From: Nocardia flavorosea NBRC 108225
GTDB taxonomy: Bacteria > Actinomycetota > Actinomycetes > Mycobacteriales > Mycobacteriaceae
Assembly (NCBI RefSeq): GCF_001613385.1
Contig: NZ_BDCG01000002.1
Span: 666,312 to 730,311, forward strand
Length of the DNA stretch: 64,000 nucleotides
Reading direction: 5' to 3'
This document shows positions 36,298 to 44,266 of the stretch, piece by piece. Positions within the stretch are counted from its first letter, which is position 1, and every line of letters begins with the position of its first letter. The notes beneath the pieces are model-generated. The model was given only the letters and a program-made list of their open reading frames with translations. It searched no databases and was not told where the DNA came from. The position numbers and the translations under genes were made by a program.

Positions 36298-36742
36298 ACC
36301 GGTGCCTCTCTCCCATCGACCTCGTCGCGTGGAGGTGAGCCTATACCGGGCTCCTAGAATCGTATAAATCATTTGCATGACTTGACGTACAGGGGGATAC
36401 ACCTGCCGGCATCGTTGAACGATTCGAGTGACACTCCTCGCTGCCGGGTCGGCATCGGCACAGATGATGGTCGGTGACTTTCCGCCGAGCTCGAGGTTGC
36501 AGCCGATGACCCGGTCGCCGCATAGGTCGGCCACCGCAGTCCGTCGCGACACAGCCAAGATGGCCCGGACCACCCTGGCCAAGACCTACAGCGACGCCGG
36601 GGAACTTCGCCCGCAGTGCCCGCACGATCGAAGTGCTCGTCGACCGCGACGCCGTCACTTCTTGAAATTAGTGCATTATTTGATATGTAAATGCGGCGCT
36701 ACCCCACGCAGCTCACCGACCTGACGAGAACAAGGATTCCCC
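36298..36742. other. Intergenic segment with an aldehyde dehydrogenase remnant
   Basis: These 445 bases carry an AT-rich patch at 36350-36380 (likely epoxide hydrolase promoter), the remnant listed at 36412-36582, and an AT-rich stretch at 36660-36690 that probably holds the promoter of the CitE-like gene, with AAGGA before its ATG. Confidence 0.4.
36412..36582 (-). pseudogene. Remnant of an aldehyde dehydrogenase
   Basis: In the minus-strand frame RVIGCNLELGGKSPTIICAD is followed by ADPAARSVTRIVQRCRQV. LELGGKSP is the conserved segment carrying the general-base Glu of aldehyde dehydrogenases and the following ADAD is also typical. No catalytic Cys region, start or continuation exists, so only about 50 residues of the gene survive. 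Compare the intact aldehyde dehydrogenase at 50732-52198, which has VLELGGKSANVLLPDAN at the same place. Confidence 0.55.
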
Positions 36743-37558
36743 ATGACCGAGATGTCGTCGTCCACCTGGTTGTTCGTGCCCGGTGACCGGCCCGAGCGAT
36801 TCGCGAAAGCCGCAGCAAGCGGCGCCGACGAGATCGTGATCGACCTCGAAGACGCGGTGGCCGACGACCACAAGCCCACGGCCCGCGACGCCGCAGCGGC
36901 CTGGCTGTCGAACGGCGGCCGCGCATGGGTCCGGATCAACGGGGTCGACACCCCATGGGCGGAGGCCGACCTCGCCGCTCTCGTGGCTTCGCCCGGGTTG
37001 CGCGGCGTCATGGTGCCCAAAGCGGAATCCGCTAGGCACCTCGCCATGACCGGTGAACGGCTCGGCAGCGAACGTGGCGTAGTCGCTTTGGTAGAAACCG
37101 CGCTCGGCGTACACAACGCGTACGAACTGGCCGCATGCCCCGCCGTCCGGCGGCTGGCATTCGGTTCGATCGATTTCGCCCACGATATCGACGCGGCCGA
37201 GAACAGCCGCTCGCTACTCCTCGCCAGGTCCACGCTGGTGCTGGCCTCGAGAGTCGCCGGGCTTCCGGCACCGATCGACGGTGTCAGCGTCCGGATACAA
37301 GACAGCGAATACGTCGCCGAGGAGGCGGCGCAGGCTCGCGCGCTGGGTTTCGGCGGCAAACTCTGCATTCACCCGGCGCAAGTGTCCGCCGCGGCCGCCG
37401 CGTTTCTGCCGAGCGACGAAGAGGTGGAGTGGGCACACCGAACTGTCGCGGCGTTCACAGGGCAGGACGGAGCTGTCCGTATAGACGGGGCCATGGTCGA
37501 CAAGCCCGTGTTCGAACGCGCCCAGCGGATCCTGGCGCGAGCTTCGGTCACCGAATAG
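36743..37558 (+). CDS. HpcH/HpaI/CitE family CoA ester lyase
   Basis: This 271-residue TIM-barrel protein of the CitE type has TWLFVPGDRPERFAKAAASG (start), VIDLEDAVADDHKPTAR (metal/CoA region), RINGVDTPW, VPKAESA, VALVETALGV (metal-binding Glu), LAFGSIDFAHDI (Asp) and GFGGKLCIHPAQV. Relatives cleave citramalyl-CoA, malyl-CoA or beta-methylmalyl-CoA-like esters, or act as thioesterases. AAGGA lies 6 bases upstream of the ATG. It is a single plus-strand gene; it could cleave a terminal hydroxyacyl-CoA into acetyl-CoA or propionyl-CoA and a keto acid. Confidence 0.92.
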   Translation: MTEMSSSTWLFVPGDRPERFAKAAASGADEIVIDLEDAVADDHKPTARDAAAAWLSNGGRAWVRINGVDTPWAEADLAALVASPGLRGVMVPKAESARHLAMTGERLGSERGVVALVETALGVHNAYELAACPAVRRLAFGSIDFAHDIDAAENSRSLLLARSTLVLASRVAGLPAPIDGVSVRIQDSEYVAEEAAQARALGFGGKLCIHPAQVSAAAAAFLPSDEEVEWAHRTVAAFTGQDGAVRIDGAMVDKPVFERAQRILARASVTE

Positions 37559-37590
37559 TCATGAGCGGGCCGTGCGGGTCCGGGCTGTCG

Positions 37591-40053
37591 TCACGACGTC
37601 TGTACCCGCGGCTCACGGTGTCGCCTGCCTTCTCCCGGAGCACCGAAAACCACCGAGACGTCGTGCACGAGCACACCTTCCCCCTCCGCACCGACAGTCA
37701 CCCGCGGCAGTTGTAGTTCGGCCAGCGACGGCAGTTCCTCGACCAGCCACGCCACCCGCAGGATCACGTCCACCACCGCGTCGACGTCTCGTCCCGCCAG
37801 CAGCGGGAATGCCCGCACGGAGCGCACCATGCGCGCGGCATCGAGGTCGCTCACCGGGGTGATGTGGAAAGCGATATCGCCGTACAGCGTCATCGACTCG
37901 CCGGCGATCCCGAACATGAGCAACGGCCCGAAAACGCTGTCCTCGACGACCGAGAGCGATACCTGGGGTCCGGTGATTCCGGCGTCCGGCCGCCCCGCCA
38001 GCCCGGCGGCCGCCAGCAGGTCGCCGGCCTCCGCGGCGCCCGCCGGACCGATTCCGGCGCGCTCGGCGACGGCGCGGACCCGATCGGCCGAGATTCCCCC
38101 GGGCTGCCGGACCACGCCGGCGGGCTGGCGCCGCCAGGCCCCGTACGAGGTTGCCCGGCCGAGCGCCGCGGCAGCCGCCTCCGGGAAGGTATAACTCGGC
38201 ACCGCGAGGTCCTGATCGCCGGCGCCGCGGAGTACACCTTCCGTCCCGTCGAAGCTGGCAACGAGGGTTTTTCCGGGAGCCGACTCCCCCGCTCTCAACA
38301 GAGCAGCCACAATCGCTTCGCGGCTCAGCACCAGCGGCGGTATGAACAACGCCAGCACCGAATCGACGGCATCGTCGGCCAGCAGTGCGCGTAACGCCGA
38401 CTCGTAATGCTCGGCGTCCGCACGGGGTGACAGATCGAAGAAATCGGCCGTATCGCCGGCCGGCGCGATCTCGCGCAATGCCACCATCGTCGGTTCGCTC
38501 ACCCGAGCCGGACGCAAACCCGCCGCCCGGCAGGCGGCGGCGGTCAGCGCGCCGGGCTGTGTCGCGTTGGTGACCACCGCGACCCGATCCCCACGCGGTA
38601 CCGGCTGATGGGCGAAAAGCAGTGCGACATCGAACATTTCCGCGAGCGTCCGGGTCACGACGATCCCCGTCTGCGAGAACAGCGTATCGGTCACCGCACC
38701 GCGGTCGACGCCGGACGGCACGGCCGCGCTGTCCAGCGACAGCTGCACCGCACTGGTCACGGTCACGATGGGTTTGCGCGCACTGACGCGCCGGGCCAGG
38801 CGGGCGAATTTACGTGGGTTGCCGACACGTTCCAGATCCAACAGGAGCACCGAGGTGGTCGGATCCTCCTCCCACCACTGCAGCAGATCGTTCGGCGAAA
38901 CATCGGCCGATCGACCCAGCGAGGCGAAACCGGAGAACCCGAGCCCGATCCGGCGGGCGTATTCCAGCACGGCGAGCCCCAGAGTGCCGGACTGGCTCGC
39001 CATCGCCACCACTCCGGGCTCGGGCAACGACAAGGAGAAGGTCGCGGCCAGGCGCCGCGTCTGCTGCTGCGCGAGAATACCCATACTCGCCGGACCGATG
39101 AGCCGCATGCCCTGGCCCCGCGCGTAGCGGACCATGTCCATTTCGGCGGCGCGGCCCTGTTCACCCAGCTCTCCGAACCCGACCGACACCACTATCACGG
39201 CCGCCACCGAAGCGGCCGCGCAGTCCCGCAGAATCTCCGGCACGAGTTCGGCCGCGACCGCCACCACGACCAGATCGATCGGTTCGCCGATCGCGCTCAC
39301 AGTGGAGTAGGTCGGCAAGCCCATCACCGCCGGGGTGTTGGGGTTGACGGCATAAACCTTTCCGGGGAATCCGTGCGTCACGAGATTGCGCACCACCGCG
39401 CGACCCAGATTTTCCGGCCCGATTCCGGCTCCGACTATCGCGACGGTCCGGGAATCGAAAATACGCTGCATGGACGAGCGCACTGCCCGATGCTCCCGGC
39501 GGTCGGAGCGAGCCAGCACCTGCGCCCGCGGGTGGATGGCGATATCGGCGTGGACAACCGACCCGGGCGGCCCGAACTGAACCGCGTATCCCGAGCTTTC
39601 CAGGGTTCGCACCATGGCTACGTTTTCGACGAGTACGTCGGCCTCGAGTACCGCGACCCCGTTGTCGCGGGCAGCGGCCGCGATATGTTCCAGCAGCAGC
39701 CCGCCCAGCCCGAGGGACTGGAATTCGTCGATGATCGTGAAAGTCACTTCGGCCCGGTCCGGATGGCCGGCGACCCGGGCGAAGTCCGCGATCCCGACCG
39801 CCCTGTTCTCGTGCACGGCGACGAGCGCCAGTTGTTCGTGCGCGTCGAAGTCCATGAACCGGGCCAGGCCGGCCCGGTCCAAGGTGACCACCGGCCCGAG
39901 CATGCGCATCGAGATGGTGCGGCGCGACAGCCGATGGCTGAAGTCGACGATGAGCTCGAGATCGTCCCGGGTCAGCCGGCGGACGAGAACCGATCGTCCG
40001 TCCTTGAGCAACCCGGGCGTACCGTCGTCGAGATTGCGTTCCGCACCCGCCAC
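37591..40053 (-). CDS. GNAT fused to NDP-forming acyl-CoA synthetase, with shortened ATP-grasp part
   Basis: This 820-residue protein has an N-terminal GNAT acetyltransferase domain (about 15-170; HENRAVGIADFARV, GLGGLLLEHIAAAARDNGV), a CoA-binding domain (about 190-320; FDSRTVAIVGAGIGPENLGR), a succinyl-CoA ligase-like domain (about 330-500; MASQSGTLGLAVLEYARRIGLGFSGF), a second ligase domain, and the end of an ATP-grasp domain (DSVFGPLLMFGIAGESM). In usual proteins of this type (near 890-900 residues) a VxLKxxxPxxxHKSDVGGV segment precedes DPxFGP; here LLAAAGLAGRPDAG runs straight to QVSLSVVEDSVFGP, so it seems missing. Translation starts at GTG 40053. Confidence 0.82.
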   Translation of the reverse strand: MAGAERNLDDGTPGLLKDGRSVLVRRLTRDDLELIVDFSHRLSRRTISMRMLGPVVTLDRAGLARFMDFDAHEQLALVAVHENRAVGIADFARVAGHPDRAEVTFTIIDEFQSLGLGGLLLEHIAAAARDNGVAVLEADVLVENVAMVRTLESSGYAVQFGPPGSVVHADIAIHPRAQVLARSDRREHRAVRSSMQRIFDSRTVAIVGAGIGPENLGRAVVRNLVTHGFPGKVYAVNPNTPAVMGLPTYSTVSAIGEPIDLVVVAVAAELVPEILRDCAAASVAAVIVVSVGFGELGEQGRAAEMDMVRYARGQGMRLIGPASMGILAQQQTRRLAATFSLSLPEPGVVAMASQSGTLGLAVLEYARRIGLGFSGFASLGRSADVSPNDLLQWWEEDPTTSVLLLDLERVGNPRKFARLARRVSARKPIVTVTSAVQLSLDSAAVPSGVDRGAVTDTLFSQTGIVVTRTLAEMFDVALLFAHQPVPRGDRVAVVTNATQPGALTAAACRAAGLRPARVSEPTMVALREIAPAGDTADFFDLSPRADAEHYESALRALLADDAVDSVLALFIPPLVLSREAIVAALLRAGESAPGKTLVASFDGTEGVLRGAGDQDLAVPSYTFPEAAAAALGRATSYGAWRRQPAGVVRQPGGISADRVRAVAERAGIGPAGAAEAGDLLAAAGLAGRPDAGITGPQVSLSVVEDSVFGPLLMFGIAGESMTLYGDIAFHITPVSDLDAARMVRSVRAFPLLAGRDVDAVVDVILRVAWLVEELPSLAELQLPRVTVGAEGEGVLVHDVSVVFGAPGEGRRHREPRVQTS

Positions 40054-40126
40054 ACCGCCGCCTCTCGCTCGGAAACTTCACGGTTCGCGGCGCCCGCCCG
40101 GGATCGATCAGGACGAGCGCCTGCGG

Positions 40127-40816
40127 TTACACCTCGATCAGCAGGGTATCGCCGTCCGCGGTCACCCGCCCCGAGATACCGGCCGGGACGTCGGTGATTC
40201 GTGCTTTGCGGGCGTCGGTACTGGAGAGCAGAAGCGTACCTTCCGAATCCCGGATGGCCCATTCGGCGCCGTTGACTCGCAGAACGCCCGGAGCGGTGGG
40301 CAGTGCCAGCCCGAGAGCCGGCCCGAGCAGGGCGATCAGGGCGGAGTCCACCCCCGCCGCCGCGAGCCGGGCGCGCGCGGCAGGCCTCGCCCAGATGAGC
40401 CGGACCTTCCCCAATACCTCCGCCAGATCCGGGTTCTGCGCCGCGACCGCGTCCACGGTGTCTTCGGACAGCCCGATCACCACGGTGATCGGCATCCGTT
40501 CCAGCACCGAGAGGAACCGGGCGGAATCCCAGTTGTAGGTCTCGGCCGGTGTGTAGGTCGCCCCGATCTGCCGCAACGCCCGGACGACCGGGCTCAACCA
40601 GGGGTTCTCGTGGTTGGGCGTGGTGAGGAGCACATGGTCGTCCGCGGTCACCCCGGCGGCGAGCAATTGCGCGTGGGCCCAGGCGGTATCCCGGCCCAGA
40701 TCGTCCCAGCCGATTTCGTAGTCCAGGAAGCCGTCACCCACGCGGCACACTCCGATTCCGTAGATCGGCGATCGGGGCAGCCGCCGGGCGGCTTCCAGCA
40801 TCGTATTTCGTGTCAT
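40127..40816 (-). CDS. Unrecognised ~230-residue partner of the PaaK-like ligase (copy 1)
   Basis: This 229-residue soluble protein is of a type I do not recognise. It resembles the N-terminal part of an adenylating enzyme: VTADDHVLLTTPNHENPWLS, PVVRALRQIGATYTPAETYN and SARFLSVLERMPITVVIGLS look like the G-DxVxxxxxN...GAxxxP pattern of ANL enzymes, but no TSGTTG loop follows. Its paralogue at 54365-55063 shares this layout and the position next to a ligase. ATG 40816 overlaps the ligase stop by 4 bases. Likely a non-catalytic or regulatory partner of the PaaK-like enzyme; function unknown. Confidence 0.75.
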   Translation of the reverse strand: MTRNTMLEAARRLPRSPIYGIGVCRVGDGFLDYEIGWDDLGRDTAWAHAQLLAAGVTADDHVLLTTPNHENPWLSPVVRALRQIGATYTPAETYNWDSARFLSVLERMPITVVIGLSEDTVDAVAAQNPDLAEVLGKVRLIWARPAARARLAAAGVDSALIALLGPALGLALPTAPGVLRVNGAEWAIRDSEGTLLLSSTDARKARITDVPAGISGRVTADGDTLLIEV

Positions 40817-42171
40817 TCTTTGGCCGTCCTCGGGAATTTGGCAACGCTGGAGCTGTACTGAAGGATGTCCTCGACCGTGAGCAGGACGAGGTCGACACCG
40901 ACACCCAGCTCGGACTCCAGAACTTCGGTCAACCGGCGCTCGAGGTCGGCGAGATCGGTGGTTCGTTCGGGCGCGTAACCCACCCGCAGGCGCAGCCGGG
41001 CCATCGGGCCGTCCGAGCGGATGATCTGGAACATACCGTCCGACAACTCGGGCAGGGTTTCCACCAACTGCCAGACATCGCTGACCACAATCGCTTTGCC
41101 GTCGACGACGGTCTCGTCACCACGCCGGCCCGCGAACCACATCCGGGCGTGCGTCCGGCCGATGGGCGACGACTTGCGGGTAACCCGCACCAGATCTCCC
41201 GACCGGAACCTGATGTAGGGCGCGACCCGATTGTCGAGATCGGTGGCGACGAGCTCACCGATCTCCTTGTCGCCCACCGGCTCGCCGGTCACGGTATCGA
41301 GAACCTCGGGGAGCATCGTGTCCTCCCACAGCTGGAACCCGTCGAAGTCCGGCCCCTCCCACGCGGTCCCGGTGTCACCGGCGCTCGTGTAGGTCACCAC
41401 CTTCACGCCCCAGTCCTCGGTGACCTTGCGCTTGAGCGCCGCGCCCATGGGCTGACCGGCGAACGAGAAGAACTTCACCGAAGCGAATGCCTCCCGCAGG
41501 TCGTATTTCGCTTCCAGCTTCTCGAACTCCATGATGGCCGGCAGGTGTACCTGCATATAGGCCACATTGTGCTTGCGAATCGCCCGGAGCATGGCTTCGC
41601 CCTGCCCGAGCCAGCTGTCCGCGAACACCGGAGTCACGCCGAGCGCCGCGTAGAAGTCGTCCCAGTAATTGCGGAAGGCGCCCGCCGGGACGATGACCCG
41701 GTCACTCGGTCGTAGTCCGTGCGCGTACAGATCGCGGGCGGAGACGGCCGGCAGGGGCGGAGCGACGGTCCAGATCTCGGGTAGCAGTTCGGGTGCCGAG
41801 GTGGTCCCCGATGTCGTGGTCACCGAGGTCAGAGTCTTGGGATCCACACACAGCAACCCGCCGTAGGGGTCGCCGGTACGCTCCCGATACGCCTTGATCT
41901 CGGCCTTGGTCAGGGTCGGGATCTTGGTGGTGAAATCGTCGAGGCTGCGGATATCGTCCGGCGAGACACCGGCGGCACCCCAGTGCTCGCGATACAGGGG
42001 CGAGTTGTCCCATGCGAACGCCACCAGATCCAGCACCGCGGCTTCCTGGTCCGCTCGGATCGACTCCCGCGAAGCGCACTCCACCTCCGGTTCCAGGAAC
42101 TCGCAGGCCGCACCATCGACCGTGGTCTGCGGGTTCGCCGGCCCACTGATAGTCGTCACAATCTCCTCCAT
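40813..42171 (-). CDS. PaaK-like AMP-binding ligase (copy 1)
   Basis: This 452-residue member of the phenylacetate-CoA ligase/LuxE-like group of adenylating enzymes has WDNSPLYREHW, the P-loop TSVTTTSGTTSAPELLPE, VVTYTSAGDTGTAWE, the region GELVATDLDNRVAPYIRFRSGDLVRV (TGD-like) and a C-terminal part ending SSVAKFPRTAKE. The Cys motif CxCG seen in copy 2 is not evident here (SSPIGRTHARMW). It likely activates an aromatic or other carboxylic acid to acyl-AMP/CoA together with the partner encoded directly downstream. GGAGGAG inside the first codons makes GTG 42159 a possible alternative start. Confidence 0.85.
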   Translation of the reverse strand: MEEIVTTISGPANPQTTVDGAACEFLEPEVECASRESIRADQEAAVLDLVAFAWDNSPLYREHWGAAGVSPDDIRSLDDFTTKIPTLTKAEIKAYRERTGDPYGGLLCVDPKTLTSVTTTSGTTSAPELLPEIWTVAPPLPAVSARDLYAHGLRPSDRVIVPAGAFRNYWDDFYAALGVTPVFADSWLGQGEAMLRAIRKHNVAYMQVHLPAIMEFEKLEAKYDLREAFASVKFFSFAGQPMGAALKRKVTEDWGVKVVTYTSAGDTGTAWEGPDFDGFQLWEDTMLPEVLDTVTGEPVGDKEIGELVATDLDNRVAPYIRFRSGDLVRVTRKSSPIGRTHARMWFAGRRGDETVVDGKAIVVSDVWQLVETLPELSDGMFQIIRSDGPMARLRLRVGYAPERTTDLADLERRLTEVLESELGVGVDLVLLTVEDILQYSSSVAKFPRTAKE

Positions 42172-42254
42172 CGCCGGGGCACTGCCACGCTCGGGACGCT
42201 CCGCGGCACAGTCTGAACGGCGGGAACATCCCGCGTGATCCGACGCACAGACTA

Positions 42255-42275
42255 ACAGGATAAATATCTACCTGT
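42255..42275. promoter_or_regulatory. AT-rich inverted repeat upstream of the PaaK-like operon
   Basis: ACAGG (42255-42259) and CCTGT (42271-42275) flank an AT-rich 11-base centre (ATAAATATCTA), 84 bases before the ligase start and 20 bases beyond the 3' end of the thioesterase gene. It is a candidate operator or promoter core. GGAGGAG at 42281-42287 has no gene behind it. Confidence 0.35.
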
Positions 42276-42297
42276 ATAGAGGAGGAGTGAAACGAAT

Positions 42298-42849
42298 CTA
42301 TTCCGATACGTCACGCTGCGTGTCGAGCCACCGATAGTGCTGCTCGAAGTGCGAGTCGGGTCGCCTGACCATGATCGCGTCGGCCTCGGCCACAACGGCT
42401 CCGGAGCTCTCCAGTTCCAGTGTCGCCCGGACGAAAACCCGCCGGCCCTCTTCCTTCACCGCCCACGCGCGCCCGATCAGCTGCCACCCGACAGGCACCG
42501 GACGCACGAACTTGACGGTCAAGCTTCCGGTGACGCCGAATTGGTTGTTCAGCATCAACGCGTGCCCCACGAGCTCGTCCATGACACCAGCGGTCCAACC
42601 GCCGTGCGCGACCTCCGGACCACCCTCGTTCTCCAGTGCGCACACCACCCGGCTGACCACCACTCCGTCGTCGCCCATATGTTCGCTCTCGACCCCCAGG
42701 CGGCACCGGTTCAGCGCGTGACAGCCATAGCAGAGGCGCACCCCCTCCGGCGATACCGGCGTATCGAGAGCTGCCGACAGATCGCTGCGGTCGACCGCCG
42801 CGTGCTGCCGGACATCCCCCGCAATCGCGTTCGTTCCGGATTCGGACAC
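42298..42849 (-). CDS. PaaI family (hotdog) thioesterase
   Basis: This protein of about 183 residues has the hotdog thioesterase signature: CALENEGGPEVAHGGWTAGVMDELVGHAL (HGG..D/E active-site helix), followed by SLTVKFVRPVPVGWQLIGRAW. An N-terminal Cys cluster (LCYGCHALNRCRLG) suggests a small metal or redox element seen in some PaaI-like proteins. GTG 42849 is preferred because AAGGGG lies 7-8 bases upstream; a TTG at 42855 is in frame. It lies between the PaaK-like operon and the amidohydrolase gene and would free acids from CoA thioesters or protect the CoA pool. Confidence 0.85.
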   Translation of the reverse strand: MSESGTNAIAGDVRQHAAVDRSDLSAALDTPVSPEGVRLCYGCHALNRCRLGVESEHMGDDGVVVSRVVCALENEGGPEVAHGGWTAGVMDELVGHALMLNNQFGVTGSLTVKFVRPVPVGWQLIGRAWAVKEEGRRVFVRATLELESSGAVVAEADAIMVRRPDSHFEQHYRWLDTQRDVSE

Positions 42850-42955
42850 AGGCAAACCCCTTCGATATCGGTGAGCCGCGCCCGGAAGCCGAGACGCGGA
42901 CGATGAACGGACCCGGACACGGATCCACGGAGTGGAACACCCCGGAAAGAAGGAA

Positions 42956-43004
42956 GCCGTACGGTTCGCCGACCGGCGCTGGGCCGGCCATCGAACCGTA
43001 CGGC
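42956..43004 (-). terminator. 13-bp hairpin after the amidohydrolase gene
   Basis: GCCGTACGGTTCG (42956-42968) is complementary to CGAACCGTACGGC (42992-43004), with a further CCGGC/GCCGG inner stem. It lies 36 bases after the amidohydrolase stop and before the thioesterase start, so it separates the two minus-strand transcripts. Confidence 0.7.
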
Positions 43005-43039
43005 CATATCAGAGCGGGCGACCCGCGGGTGCCGGCCGA

Positions 43040-44140
43040 TCAGGCGGCAGCCGCCACCGGGAAGAGTTCGTCGAACGCCCCACGCAGTACACGGTCGCGG
43101 ATCCGCGTATCGACGTCGTCGAAGATGGTGTGCAGCGTTTGCTGCGTATGCCCGTAGGTGCCTTCCAGATGCGGGTAGTCGTCGCCCCACAGCACATTGT
43201 CGTAGGCGGTGTCCTCGATGACCTGGACCGCACTGATGTCGTGCTGGAACGAGGCGTACACCTGCTGGCGGATGATCTCGCTGGGCAGCCGCGACAACCG
43301 CGGACGCACGAACATACCGTGCTGCCGGTAGGCCTCGTCCATCCGGTCACCGATGGCCGGCACCCAACCCGCGCCACCCTCGGCGACCAGGACTTTCAGG
43401 CCCGGATGACGGTCGAGCGCACCACCGGCGACCAGGTGCGTGACCACGCGCATACCCGGATATGTGGTCTCCATGTAGTTCACCACCGCGCCGCCGGGTC
43501 CGCGGTAGACGACGTTCGCCGCGCCCGTGCCGATATGCCAGCACAGCGGTAGCTTCAGCTCTTCGGCGGCCGCCCACAGCGGCTCCCACAGGTCCAGCCC
43601 CCAAGCCCGGTCGTCGTCGATCCCGCACGGGAAATAGAGCGCCCGGAAGCCCATTTCGGCCGCGCGTTCCGCCTCCGCCACAGCGTTCTTCACATCCCGC
43701 AGCGGCACGATCGCGGGGGCGAAGATCCGGTCCTGCCGGCCCATCACCTCTTCCATCGCCCAGTCGTTCCACGCGCGAGCGACCGCGACCTCCAGTTCCG
43801 GGTCCTTGATATTGCAGGTCCAGAAGCCCATCGAGGGAAACGCGAGCTGGTTGCGCACACCCTCCTGATCGAGGTCCTGGAGCCGGATGTCCAGGTCCTT
43901 GAAGCCCGGCGGGCGCATCGCATCCATGAAGTCGTTGAGCTGACGATCGATCTGCGTGCCGTCGATGTAGACGATCTCGTACTTCTCACCCCGCTCCGAG
44001 CGGGGCGCCCGGTCCGCCAGCCGCTTGGGGAGCCGCGAGGTCCACAGATCTTCCGGTTCCATCAGATGGGAATCACCGGAATTGGCCCAGATCTTGTCCT
44101 CGTCGGCCTGTTCTGCGACGGCGGCCATCGCCTCTGTCAT
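43040..44140 (-). CDS. Amidohydrolase family protein (amidohydrolase_2 type)
   Basis: This 366-residue TIM-barrel metal-dependent hydrolase/decarboxylase has NSGDSHLMEPEDLWTSRLP (DSHxxEP start of the family), YFPCGIDDDRAWGLDLWEPLW, LPLCWHIGTG (metal His), DRHPGLKVLVAEGGAGWVP and NVLWGDDYPHLEGTYGHT (metal Asp and HxE). These signatures match enzymes near gamma-resorcylate or amidohydrolase_2 decarboxylases and hydrolases of aromatic pathways. ATG 44140 has GAGGAG 5-6 bases upstream; the longer frame is unsupported. It is divergent from an acyl-CoA dehydrogenase gene and shares with it a palindromic operator. Confidence 0.9.
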   Translation of the reverse strand: MTEAMAAVAEQADEDKIWANSGDSHLMEPEDLWTSRLPKRLADRAPRSERGEKYEIVYIDGTQIDRQLNDFMDAMRPPGFKDLDIRLQDLDQEGVRNQLAFPSMGFWTCNIKDPELEVAVARAWNDWAMEEVMGRQDRIFAPAIVPLRDVKNAVAEAERAAEMGFRALYFPCGIDDDRAWGLDLWEPLWAAAEELKLPLCWHIGTGAANVVYRGPGGAVVNYMETTYPGMRVVTHLVAGGALDRHPGLKVLVAEGGAGWVPAIGDRMDEAYRQHGMFVRPRLSRLPSEIIRQQVYASFQHDISAVQVIEDTAYDNVLWGDDYPHLEGTYGHTQQTLHTIFDDVDTRIRDRVLRGAFDELFPVAAAA

Positions 44141-44202
44141 GGATTTCTCCTCGATCGAGTGACTTCCGGGCCGAACCACGGCGGACCGGCCCGCTATATT
44201 AT

Positions 44203-44213
44203 TTACACTGTAA
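44203..44213. promoter_or_regulatory. Palindrome TTACA-C-TGTAA in a divergent promoter
   Basis: TTACACTGTAA is a perfect 11-base inverted repeat in an AT-rich pocket between the divergent amidohydrolase and acyl-CoA dehydrogenase genes. It is a good candidate operator for the TetR regulator encoded at 45621-46367. Confidence 0.5.
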
Positions 44214-44266
44214 CGAAAAAGGGGCATCCTGTATAGCGAAACTCGAACCCAGCCTGGGAGGGCACC

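Noticed and set aside
42281..42335. GGAGGAG followed by a GTG start on the plus strand
   Set aside because: The frame has only 16 codons before a stop and lies opposite the thioesterase 3' end; it may be a vestige but supports no gene.
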